64,000 nucleotides of DNA. Origin: Haloprofundus salilacus (GTDB lineage: Archaea > Halobacteriota > Halobacteria > Halobacteriales > Haloferacaceae). How positions within the stretch are numbered: position 1 is the stretch's first letter; each line of letters begins with the position of its first letter. Below, one piece after another: positions 1-8,173 of this stretch. The position numbers and the translations under genes are program-made. The stretch is from assembly GCF_020150815.1 (NCBI RefSeq), contig NZ_CP083724.1, positions 186,001 to 250,000 on the forward strand, given 5' to 3'. The notes beneath the pieces were generated by a model that saw nothing but the letters and a program-made list of their open reading frames with translations, ran no database searches and was not told where the DNA came from.

Positions 1-1532
1 TTGTTCATGGTGATTTGACTTAGGCCTCCCGCACCCACATCGCGTTGTTCTACAAGTACTATTGCTCCGGGTTCTACAAGCACTTTTGCGGCAAGGAAGT
101 CTTCGAGGCCTGATTCCTCGACCGCGGCTTGATACAAGGCATGCTGGAATGCGTGTAGGAGGGGAATGAGTTTCAACCCTGTTCCCCCCTCAGCAATCTC
201 GTCAGCGTCAAGATTGTTCAGTCGTGCCAGTTCCCTTGACGCGATTTCACCATATCCTGCCTCCCCACTACTGACTATGCCAGCTAGGACATCCGATCGA
301 AGGTCAAAAACGATTCCGCGTCCCTCCCGGCGTGTTAAGTAGGCAATGCGCTCGTAATCGGGCTTATTAGAGTTGAAGGTTCGAGCCAATCGACCCTGGA
401 TATCGAGGTCGGTTCCATGTGATTCGACATTCGACTTGTAACCGTAAACACTTGAAACAGAGCTGACATCAGCAACGGTAAAAACATCATTGAGACCAAA
501 TGTATCGTGGAAGATAGCTTGACTTCCAGATGTGATGGTGTCGAGATTCCAGTGATATGTGTCGTCATCCGCTTCGTTCTCGATGCTTGTTTCGTACAGA
601 GCATCGAGTCTCGTGCCGTGTCTACTAACAATATCTTCGAGAATCAATGGCTCTATGTGTTTTGCGTCGACAGCTTTCGGACGCATTTCTGCGAGTAGTT
701 CCTCTTGACCGTTGGCAGCTGGTTTGTGACAAATTGGACAGTGACCATGGAAGCGAGCGGAATGGTCACGACGCTCAGAGCAAACGAATCTGACACCGGA
801 GAGCCGATCACCTAACTCAACATGGAGATGTCCCCGACAACCGTTTTCCGGGCATGAGATGCTATCTCTCATATCGTCTTTTCCAATGACGACTTGGGGA
901 GCTGGTTTATCACTAGAAATCTGCATCCACGTATGCGGGCTCGCCTGTTCAATATGTGCACACCTTGGACAAACGAAGAGATACGGAAACCGACGCATCT
1001 GATGAGATGCAACGTCGGGACAATTAACTGACTGTTGCACCGCTTTTGGCTTCGCAATCCTGAAATGACCACAGGAGGTGTCAGTACACCTATACACCCG
1101 TGGGAAGGGGACGTTGACCACTTTAGAATTCCTGGTCAGCTCTGCTAATTCGATATCTGAGCGCGAGAAGTCGTACGACCGCAAGGGTTCATCTGAGTCA
1201 TCATTTTCGGTCGAAGTATCATCTTTTCGCTTCTCTCGTTCTGCATACTGACGGAACGTCGCAGGGAGGTCATCTGATGTAAACTTGTCTGGCTCATCAT
1301 CGGTGTTTTGTTCATGTGCAGCCTCTTGCCGGGAATTTGCCTCGGTCGTATACGTATAGAACTCGGTATCTAAGTTACTGATGACCGTGGCGAGTCGATC
1401 TGCAAACGGTTCTAAATCAGTCGGCGTATCGTATCCACGAATAGTCTCTACCAGCACCCGGTGACCATCCTCCGACCTCACCTTGCCAGGATACGCTGAC
1501 AGAAGAACCTGATATTGTGATAGTTTTGACAT
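1..1532 (-). CDS. drmB: DUF1998 (MZB) protein, DrmB-like, 3' end off window
   Basis: An open frame of about 510 codons starts at the ATG at 1530-1532 and runs off the left edge without a stop. Its start overlaps the helicase stop in a TAATG arrangement, which implies translational coupling. Cys pairs near residues 147, 189, 229 and 266 (for example CPRC and CPIC) look like zinc ribbons. The last visible stretch, rich in hydrophobic and Gly residues and ending near VGAGGLSQ, resembles the DUF1998/MZB domain. DUF1998 proteins partner long SF2 helicases in DISARM (DrmB with DrmA) and related systems that restrict incoming DNA. The drmB assignment rests on gene order and domain type. The missing C-terminus and the next gene (drmC, a phospholipase-D-like protein, in DISARM) would settle it. 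Confidence 0.72.
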   Translation of the reverse strand, partial: MSKLSQYQVLLSAYPGKVRSEDGHRVLVETIRGYDTPTDLEPFADRLATVISNLDTEFYTYTTEANSRQEAAHEQNTDDEPDKFTSDDLPATFRQYAEREKRKDDTSTENDDSDEPLRSYDFSRSDIELAELTRNSKVVNVPFPRVYRCTDTSCGHFRIAKPKAVQQSVNCPDVASHQMRRFPYLFVCPRCAHIEQASPHTWMQISSDKPAPQVVIGKDDMRDSISCPENGCRGHLHVELGDRLSGVRFVCSERRDHSARFHGHCPICHKPAANGQEELLAEMRPKAVDAKHIEPLILEDIVSRHGTRLDALYETSIENEADDDTYHWNLDTITSGSQAIFHDTFGLNDVFTVADVSSVSSVYGYKSNVESHGTDLDIQGRLARTFNSNKPDYERIAYLTRREGRGIVFDLRSDVLAGIVSSGEAGYGEIASRELARLNNLDADEIAEGGTGLKLIPLLHAFQHALYQAAVEESGLEDFLAAKVLVEPGAIVLVEQRDVGAGGLSQITMN

Positions 1533-4500
1533 TATTTCGTCACCTCGGATGGGGTCGTCCATTCAATTGACGTCTCAACTTGGTCCTCTTGGGGGCCCCG
1601 AAGTTGGATTTCCCTATTTCGGAAATACTCAGAGAACCACTCGTTAATATTCATAGGAGTATTGTCTGTGCGTGCCCGGATTGCGGTATCAAACCAGGCA
1701 CTTTCTCGTTCTGCGTCACCGATGAACCCAAATAGTTGTTCTGTGATTTGTTTGTCAATTACTTCCAGAATCTGGTGGTCAAGCTGGAGATCGTCTGGGC
1801 AGAAGATGCTTTTCATATCTAAATACAGTTCTCGAGCGTGCGGGTTTCTTAGCGGGTTCTTGTGATCGTCGAACATGTTGACTAAATCTTGGATGTCGTG
1901 TGGATTTTCACGGTCGACAGCCTTCTCGCGAATGGCATACTCTATTGTTAAAAACGGCCCCAGAAGGTATTCGAAGAGAATACGAGCCAAATAGGGATTA
2001 GTCGGGTGGATTGCAGCAATATCGTAGTAATCATCAACGTTTCCGAGCAATTGGTGGAATTTCCGCTCGAGCTGCATATCACGTGGCTTCCCTGGATACA
2101 AATGAATTGTTGCATGGCCTGCTGCCTTATCGCGACCGGTTCTACCGATAGTTTGCATCTGCTCTGACATACTTCGGGGAGCACCAAACAGAAGTAAATT
2201 GTTGAGCTCCGGAATGTCTATACCTAGCGAAACCACAAGATTCGCCAGTACGACATGATCCGGGTCCTCAGTACCCATCCCCATGTGGGCCCGCATATTC
2301 GACTTTGAGGACTCACCGGAGATGAACTGAAGGTCATCCAGTCCCCCATCACTGATTTGATCCGCTCGGTCACCGATAGATTCTCTCAACGAATATCCAT
2401 CGGACTTTCGGTGCAAATAGCCCAGTATAAATTCGTAATCACCAATATCGGCGCCAACGTGGGCTCGTTGAATCTCTTGCTCGAACTCGTTGCGAAATTG
2501 CGTCCCAGACGCAAAATTATGGAAATCATCGTACAGTTGTACGATTGCCTCTCTAAACGAACCCCTGTTCGATGTTGCAACCGGCGTCGCCGCTACAATA
2601 CGATAGCGGACACGGTCTTCGACCATCGTGAAATATTCTCCGTGTTCTCCACTACCGGGGATGGCGGCAATCTCCTCTTCAGGTGTGCGTAGAAGCCGCG
2701 AGATATGTTCAAGTTTGTTACTGATGGTTGCTGTCCCGGAATCTGCAGAGATGGTTTGGCTGTCTCTGTCTCGGTCTTTCCCAGATTGTAATCTCGAGGC
2801 AAGCACCTCAAAGAAGCGTAGAATCACTGAAATTGCGATACCGAATTGACCGGTGTACATGTGGGTTTCGTCCAGCACGATATGACCAATCGGTGAGTGC
2901 GTGGCGTCCTCGCTGTACGGCTCACTCACCCTCCAGTTTACTGCATTAAACGGGTTTGGTCTCACATGGTGATTTCTCCCACAAACAAAGCAAAAGAGCC
3001 CACCACGATTATTGAGCACCCGAAAATTGTTCATGTCAGTGAGTGCACGCCCACACTGTTCACATTCCCTATAAGGAGCCCCGTAGAATGGGAGCGTGGA
3101 GAAGGTTGAGTGATGAGTGTATGACTCAACGGTCGGCATAGTGAAGAATTTCTCTGGTGTTCCAACCGTCAAACTTGGCAGATACTGTTGGGTCCGTTTG
3201 ACGTCAAAGACAAAATCGTATACAAATCCGCATTCAGTATTGGTACAGACAGGGAACTGAAGGTGGTGATCGTCTGTATCGTCACACTTTCTCGAATTAC
3301 AATCTTGACACTCTGTGACTAAGGCTGACTCACAGCAATCACAGTCTCCAATGTACTCAACAAGGTCATCGGCATCCAGGTACGAACGTTGACCAGTTTC
3401 GTCGTATTGTTGCCCGATTGCTACGCCAACAGAAAATTGGTGGTCAGGCATCCGACTACCAGCATCTAAATATTGTCTCCCTCGGACATGTCGGTTATAC
3501 TTGGTTGCTAGTTCGATTACTTCCTCGAGTTTATCCTCAGTCAACATCCGCGTTGGGAATGGGAACGCTGCGCGTGTTTCACGCTCAAAAATCGTCAGTA
3601 GCGTGGACCCATAGTAGACCACTGTTTTTCCCGCTGAAGTTGGTGCTTGGACAACGATGGGTGAATTCTCGTCATTCAAGAGCGCCAGCGCACGTTCTTG
3701 GATTGCATCCCACTGGAATTTATGTAGTGTTGGCTCTTTCTGCTCAGTGAATCCACCATCGTATTCATCACTACTAATTTCAGGAATATCTGTCAGATAA
3801 TGGCGGAGAGTCAGCAGTACTGCACGGAGATTTTGAAGCAATGATTCATGTTCAAGAGCTGCTGTCGCCTGGGTGGCCAACTTAGGTGCTGCTTCAACCA
3901 GTTCGGTGTCGTCCATACAAACCAGTCGGTCCAAGCGGTATCCTGAATCCACTGGCTCCTCTTCTACGTAATCATATACTCCAAACGATGTGGTTCGGAA
4001 ACGTTCGTCTGCCTGTGGTTCGTTGCGTGTGTTCCATCTAGAGTCAAACGACTCAACGAGTCGTGTGATATAGCAGTCCTGTTGTCGGTAGAGATTTTCT
4101 GCACTTGAGTCACCAACAAGCCCATTTTCGGTGGATAGTGCTGACTGCAGTTTCACGTCGTGTTGTTGGCTCGGGAAGTCAACAACTAAGGTACCAAAAT
4201 CGAGTTCCAACGACGGATAGAAAACGCGTCGCTCCGACCATTCTGTCTGGGAACCTTCACCTATATCCGTCTCATTTCGCATCGTTACGGTGAGCCGAAC
4301 GTAATCGTCAGGATTTCCTGTTGGGGTAAGGCCGCTGAGGTCATCGTGTACCACGACAGACAGACTCAGTTCGAGCGTTGGCCGATAATAGTCGATTGTG
4401 GCCGTATCTTCATTTGCCTCTGAAAGAGTCTCATCGGTGGAGCCTGTGGCGTCGAGTTCGCGTTTCTCTTGGAAATTTTGCCTTGGATTGACGATGGCAG

Positions 4501-5032
4501 CTCGAGTCTGGGTGCCGGGGATCGCAATCGATTCTTCGTAATCCGTTTCTGGCGTAATTGGAATTGAGTCGGGCCCAGCCCGAAATTGGACAGGAGGTGT
4601 CGTCGTTGCGAACGGTTTTTCCGCAGTATACAGGCTATGTTGTTCGCCTTCTATCGTGATTGCTGGCAATTGGTCCTCCGTGAGGCGATACGGGTTGTCG
4701 TATTCCACGTCGAGATACGTTCCAGCGAACCCCTCAACGAATACCGTCAGTTTACCATCGAGACTCCCACGCTTGACAAGAACGTGAACGCGGTGAGACG
4801 ACGGATTGTTAAACATCGCGTCATCGAAACCGCCGACGGCGCGCGGGACGAGGCAGTTCCCGTCACCAACTTCATCAGTTCTTACTCCACAACGGTATGT
4901 AAAATCGACAAGTTCCCTCGTCGAAAGACGGTCCAAGTACGCTGCATCTGTCGTTTCTGGCCGCAGATGAGGGAGTAATTGTTCCCGGAGCACTGTCTCC
5001 GGGTCACCCTGAGGAATGAACCTCGAGTTCAT
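1532..5032 (-). CDS. drmA: Long SF2 helicase, DrmA-like, with zinc-finger inserts
   Basis: The 1166-residue protein has helicase motif I (APTSAGKT, about residue 465), a DETH box (about 721), an ATPVA segment and the motif VI signature QTIGRTGRD (about 961). Two Cys-rich inserts lie between motifs I and II, at about 564-600 (CDCC, CQDC, CTNTEC) and 654-682 (CEQC, CFVC). About 450 residues precede the helicase core. DrmA of DISARM has this size and plan and works with DrmB to block unmethylated incoming DNA. The stop overlaps the start of the DUF1998 gene, so the two are probably translated together. A TATA-like GCTATAAGAT lies at about 5070-5079. No methyltransferase is visible in the window, so a full DISARM locus is not shown. 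Confidence 0.78.
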   Translation of the reverse strand: MNSRFIPQGDPETVLREQLLPHLRPETTDAAYLDRLSTRELVDFTYRCGVRTDEVGDGNCLVPRAVGGFDDAMFNNPSSHRVHVLVKRGSLDGKLTVFVEGFAGTYLDVEYDNPYRLTEDQLPAITIEGEQHSLYTAEKPFATTTPPVQFRAGPDSIPITPETDYEESIAIPGTQTRAAIVNPRQNFQEKRELDATGSTDETLSEANEDTATIDYYRPTLELSLSVVVHDDLSGLTPTGNPDDYVRLTVTMRNETDIGEGSQTEWSERRVFYPSLELDFGTLVVDFPSQQHDVKLQSALSTENGLVGDSSAENLYRQQDCYITRLVESFDSRWNTRNEPQADERFRTTSFGVYDYVEEEPVDSGYRLDRLVCMDDTELVEAAPKLATQATAALEHESLLQNLRAVLLTLRHYLTDIPEISSDEYDGGFTEQKEPTLHKFQWDAIQERALALLNDENSPIVVQAPTSAGKTVVYYGSTLLTIFERETRAAFPFPTRMLTEDKLEEVIELATKYNRHVRGRQYLDAGSRMPDHQFSVGVAIGQQYDETGQRSYLDADDLVEYIGDCDCCESALVTECQDCNSRKCDDTDDHHLQFPVCTNTECGFVYDFVFDVKRTQQYLPSLTVGTPEKFFTMPTVESYTHHSTFSTLPFYGAPYRECEQCGRALTDMNNFRVLNNRGGLFCFVCGRNHHVRPNPFNAVNWRVSEPYSEDATHSPIGHIVLDETHMYTGQFGIAISVILRFFEVLASRLQSGKDRDRDSQTISADSGTATISNKLEHISRLLRTPEEEIAAIPGSGEHGEYFTMVEDRVRYRIVAATPVATSNRGSFREAIVQLYDDFHNFASGTQFRNEFEQEIQRAHVGADIGDYEFILGYLHRKSDGYSLRESIGDRADQISDGGLDDLQFISGESSKSNMRAHMGMGTEDPDHVVLANLVVSLGIDIPELNNLLLFGAPRSMSEQMQTIGRTGRDKAAGHATIHLYPGKPRDMQLERKFHQLLGNVDDYYDIAAIHPTNPYLARILFEYLLGPFLTIEYAIREKAVDRENPHDIQDLVNMFDDHKNPLRNPHARELYLDMKSIFCPDDLQLDHQILEVIDKQITEQLFGFIGDAERESAWFDTAIRARTDNTPMNINEWFSEYFRNREIQLRGPQEDQVETSIEWTTPSEVTK

Positions 5033-5132
5033 GATACTCTAACAGGACATGGCATCTGTGATTAATCTATCTTATAGCAAGTAGACCCTGAGTTACCAGG
5101 TAGTGGTCAGTAGATGATGCGACAAATTCCTC

Positions 5133-5708
5133 TCAATCGGATTTGTGTGAGATCCACTCTCGGTACGAAACCCAGGGACCGTACCGTCTATGAATAGTAG
5201 CAATAGCACCAGGCTGCTTCTTCACATCATAGGGACTCTGTACATGGCGGCCGGTGAACGTGAAGAATTTTTGCCCATCATAAATTTCGACCGGATGCTC
5301 TTCCGAATGGCCATAGTATGACTCTAAATTATATCCAGATGTCAGGATGTGTAGCCCGTGGCCACCGACCGAGATTTCGGTATAAGAGTTGACTGTAGTA
5401 AAGATGTCCTCTGCAACCTCACTCTTGAACTTGAGGTCATCGTCGAGACAGTCGTCCAAATCGATGAGTATGAGTTCATCGTCGAGACCAATCGAGAAGC
5501 CAATGCCGACAGGGGCATCGTGATCTGCATATGCGAGGTTCGCCTCTCGATAGCTCATATGATGATCGCGAGTTCTGAGCACATCGACAGGGTCGCCAGA
5601 TTCCGGGTCGATAGGTTTCTTTTCTGCATCAAAACAAGCCCACCGGTTGCGCCGTTTCAGCGAACGCAAGAGTTTGTTCGGTCTCATTCCCGATTCCTCG
5701 AGTTTCAT
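5133..5708 (-). CDS. Stand-alone primase-polymerase (NrS-1-type prim-pol) domain
   Basis: This is a 191-residue protein. Three motifs of the archaeo-eukaryotic primase fold, as in the N-terminal domain of phage NrS-1 polymerase, are readable: LIDLDD (D83 and D85, metal ligands), SVGGHGLH (H120), and EIYDGQKFFTFTGRHV (141-156). All presumed catalytic residues are present. There is no C-terminal helicase or DUF5906 region, which phage versions usually carry. The gene stops 100 bases before the helicase start on the same strand, so cotranscription is plausible. Priming, gap-filling or nucleotide transfer within a defence response is inference. A leftover phage or plasmid replication gene is the main alternative. 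Confidence 0.72.
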   Translation of the reverse strand: MKLEESGMRPNKLLRSLKRRNRWACFDAEKKPIDPESGDPVDVLRTRDHHMSYREANLAYADHDAPVGIGFSIGLDDELILIDLDDCLDDDLKFKSEVAEDIFTTVNSYTEISVGGHGLHILTSGYNLESYYGHSEEHPVEIYDGQKFFTFTGRHVQSPYDVKKQPGAIATIHRRYGPWVSYREWISHKSD

Positions 5709-5784
5709 CAGTTAACCCGATGGCACCGGGATGGTAAAGTATTTACAAATGTCCTATCTACTATCTTGATATACGTTTCTACTG
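5709..5784. promoter_or_regulatory. Divergent promoter region, prim-pol / SLATT
   Basis: These 76 AT-rich bases separate the divergent prim-pol and SLATT starts and must hold both promoters. TATA-like stretches (AAAGTATTTACAA and CTTGATATACG) lie on the two sides. No further operator was recognised. Confidence 0.4.
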
Positions 5785-6513
5785 ATGAGTTCTGACACAG
5801 AATCTAATTCGTGGCGCCAACGTGAATTGTTGTTCCGCCAAGCGATGACTGACAAACAATCGTTGTATACAACATACAATCGATACTACAAGGCTCATCA
5901 CGTCACCACTCAGGCTGGCTGGATTGTTACAGCGCTCACGGCTATTATTGGTGCCGTATTACTCTATGTTATTACATCGAACACATTCAGTCTGCAACTG
6001 TTTAGTGAATATCTTCAGGGAACAAGTGATGTGCTTGCGATCTGCTTGCTTATTCTCTCTTTGATGAATGCGTTTTATTCCCCGGAAGCACGATCAGTCC
6101 GGTACTACAGAGCAGGACAGGACCTTCAAGAACTCCACGATGAATACGAGAACTTTGTGAATTTGGACCTCGCTAATCTTGATCGCGAACTTGAGCCATT
6201 GCGTGAAAAATTTGACCAACTCCATACGCGACGTCATAACCTCAATAAATCTGTTCCACAGCTTAGTGGCATTTGGTATTCGATGACCAAACTGAGTCAA
6301 GATGGATACAGAACGCTGATTCCGTTTATTCCAAGCAAAAACGATAAATCTCTCTACCATCGACTCAAAGCTAAATACGGCTCTGATGACAATGAAAATT
6401 TTGATCAGAACGACAGTTCAGAAACCAAAAACCAGTGGGAAGAGACACTCGCTGAGAAGGTAAGTGGATTTGAACCAGCACAGAAAGAGTGTGAAGTTGA
6501 ACATAGTTCCTAA
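5785..6513 (+). CDS. SLATT-type two-helix membrane effector protein
   Basis: The 242-residue protein has an N-terminal helical stretch, two membrane segments (about residues 44-68 and 80-98), then YSPEARSVRYYRAGQDL followed by a long charged coiled-coil-like region and a polar tail. This plan, with Arg/Tyr-rich helices right after the second membrane helix, is that of SLATT domains (SMODS- and SLOG-associating two-TM effectors). Those are predicted pore-forming effectors of nucleotide-signal immunity. No SMODS cyclase or SLOG sensor is visible in the window, so it would be an orphan or respond to another sensor. It reads away from the prim-pol gene and is followed by the EVE-like gene on the same strand. 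The family call is by architecture; membrane topology is more certain. Confidence 0.6.
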   Translation: MSSDTESNSWRQRELLFRQAMTDKQSLYTTYNRYYKAHHVTTQAGWIVTALTAIIGAVLLYVITSNTFSLQLFSEYLQGTSDVLAICLLILSLMNAFYSPEARSVRYYRAGQDLQELHDEYENFVNLDLANLDRELEPLREKFDQLHTRRHNLNKSVPQLSGIWYSMTKLSQDGYRTLIPFIPSKNDKSLYHRLKAKYGSDDNENFDQNDSSETKNQWEETLAEKVSGFEPAQKECEVEHSS

Positions 6514-6673
6514 GATATTTTGATGATCTGATTCTCGAACTATCAGGCTGTTCCAGTCTCGAGTCGAACCTTCTCTCTGAGATAAGCTGTATCGATTCAC
6601 GGAGTGTAAAATTGTCTTCTGTCTAAATATCAAAATTTATACAACTAAGTATAGAGCCCTACACGAATCAATT

Positions 6674-7096
6674 GTGATTATCGACAAGAAGACACAGTGG
6701 TGGCGAATACATGCGGGTAAACATGGCGAGCTTGCAAAGGATTGGCTAGAGCAAAATATTATCACGATAGGGTGGGCAGATGATCTCGGCGATTTTCGAG
6801 AACAGACAGAAGATGAGTTCGTTAATAACGATACATCACCACGCGATCAAGTATCCCGATTCGTCGGGTTCAAAGACAACGGAATGCAAAGCGGTGAGAT
6901 TGCAGTCGTCTATGCCCCAAAAATCCTTGACATCGTAGGGGTGGGGAGAATTGGAGAGCCGATGTTTTTGGAGGAGCAGCCTCTGAAGTATGCACCAAAG
7001 GCGCGTGGTCACAGGTACATTCGACCAATCGAGTGGTTTGGCTGGGATACCCCAGTTCCTGTCTCCGAGCTTCCTTCTCAATTCCACCTCAATTAG
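6674..7096 (+). CDS. EVE/PUA-like domain protein
   Basis: The 140-residue protein starts at a GTG; a TATA-like TTTATAC about 35 bases upstream suggests a short or absent leader. The N-terminal pattern WWRIHAGKHGELAKDWL followed by ITIGWADDLGDF matches the small beta-barrel module found at the front of Mrr/McrB-like restriction proteins and in EVE proteins. Such folds bind modified bases in DNA or RNA. Here it stands alone, with no nuclease domain. A role as a sensor of modified bases for a neighbouring effector is inference. It lies 160 bases after the SLATT gene and is convergent with the next gene. Confidence 0.5.
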   Translation: MIIDKKTQWWRIHAGKHGELAKDWLEQNIITIGWADDLGDFREQTEDEFVNNDTSPRDQVSRFVGFKDNGMQSGEIAVVYAPKILDIVGVGRIGEPMFLEEQPLKYAPKARGHRYIRPIEWFGWDTPVPVSELPSQFHLN

Positions 7097-7198
7097 TCTG
7101 ATCAGATCCAAAGTCCAGGGACGTTGTCAAATTTAAGACAATTAAAAAGATCATTATAGGCATAACCTCTTTTGATTTTCTTCTACATCCAATACCTC

Positions 7199-7753
7199 TC
7201 ACACCTCTCTCTCTATGCACCTCTCAGCTCGTCTCGCCACACGTTCAGCTTCGGCATCGCTGTGTTTTGTACGGAGAAACTGTACGATGGCATCGCTGAA
7301 ATCTTGTGAGACAAGTAGTCTACTGATTGCAGTGAGTCCGACGCCAGCAGGAATAACCAACTGATCATCTTCAGATGCAGCGATCGTCTCTGGAAGCGTA
7401 TCGAGTAACGGAATGAGGCAGTCGATCCTCTCTTTTTCCAAATCCCCAGCTAGTGATTCTACGGTCTCAGCGGCAGAAACCTTCCCAGCTCTGCTACCAT
7501 CTTGGAGGAGACACTGAAGCTCGTTGACTGCAAAACGAGACGCTGGTCGCTCTGGTGGATGCCGAATGACCGCACTTGCTGCGTCAGCTGTCGCAAGTTG
7601 GTGCTCGTTGGACCGAGTCCCGACACCATCGTCGTCAGTAGCCTCCCAAAACAGAAGAAACGCAGTCTCTGGGTCTTGTGAAGCGATTTCTGCGACTATT
7701 TGTAGGTAAATTACTGCTTGATTTGGCCCCGACGTTGTCGGCATTTCGCTCAT
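7199..7753 (-). CDS. Hypothetical alpha-helical (HEAT-like) protein
   Basis: I prefer the ATG at 7751-7753 (184 residues). An upstream in-frame start at 7822 would add a basic stretch (RGRRRRE) unlike the rest of this acidic protein. The sequence is made of amphipathic helices with repeated Ala/Leu spacing (IYLQIVAEIASQDPETAF, LIPLLDTLPETIAASEDD), which suggests HEAT/ARM-like repeats. No catalytic motif is visible. It is divergent from the MORC ATPase across a 420-base spacer with repeated palindromic half-sites. A partner or scaffold role for the ATPase is possible but not shown. Confidence 0.55.
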   Translation of the reverse strand: MSEMPTTSGPNQAVIYLQIVAEIASQDPETAFLLFWEATDDDGVGTRSNEHQLATADAASAVIRHPPERPASRFAVNELQCLLQDGSRAGKVSAAETVESLAGDLEKERIDCLIPLLDTLPETIAASEDDQLVIPAGVGLTAISRLLVSQDFSDAIVQFLRTKHSDAEAERVARRAERCIEREV

Positions 7754-7996
7754 TATTTTTGTAGTTTCTCGTCGACGCCGTCCTCTATCAGCGAGACAGA
7801 TTTCTCGCCGGTTCCAACACATCGTTCAACACGTACTGAGATGGGCGAATTCACGCCAGTAACTCCAAGGTGGAGTACTCGCTCACAAGTTGATTGTCGT
7901 GCACGCGCATACACACGTGTAATCGGCCACTCAGTGTCGATAGGTGACCGATTTGGGTTTGTACAGTCATGCCTATGGTAACAAGTCTAGTGTGGG

Positions 7997-8120
7997 GATA
8001 CTTAGTATCTACGATAACCAAGAAACACTTCCAAGTAAGTACAGGCCTCTACCGACTTACTGGTTCTCAGTATCTCTTTTTACCACAGATATTTAAGTGA
8101 GGGATACTTGGTCTCAGTAT
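7997..8120. promoter_or_regulatory. Repeated GATACT/AGTATC half-sites upstream of the MORC gene
   Basis: A 13-base palindrome, GATACTTAGTATC, sits at 7997-8009. A second AGTATC lies at 8069-8074, and a spaced pair GATACT...AGTAT at 8103-8120. A TATA-like ATATTTAAGTG lies at about 8089-8099. The half-sites bracket this TATA box, as expected for a repressor or activator operator. The rest of the 420-base spacer between 7754 and 8173 shows no gene. Confidence 0.45.
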
Positions 8121-8173
8121 ATACCGACGAATCTCCCCCTAAACAAGTCAGTGAAAATACATAATACTAAGAA

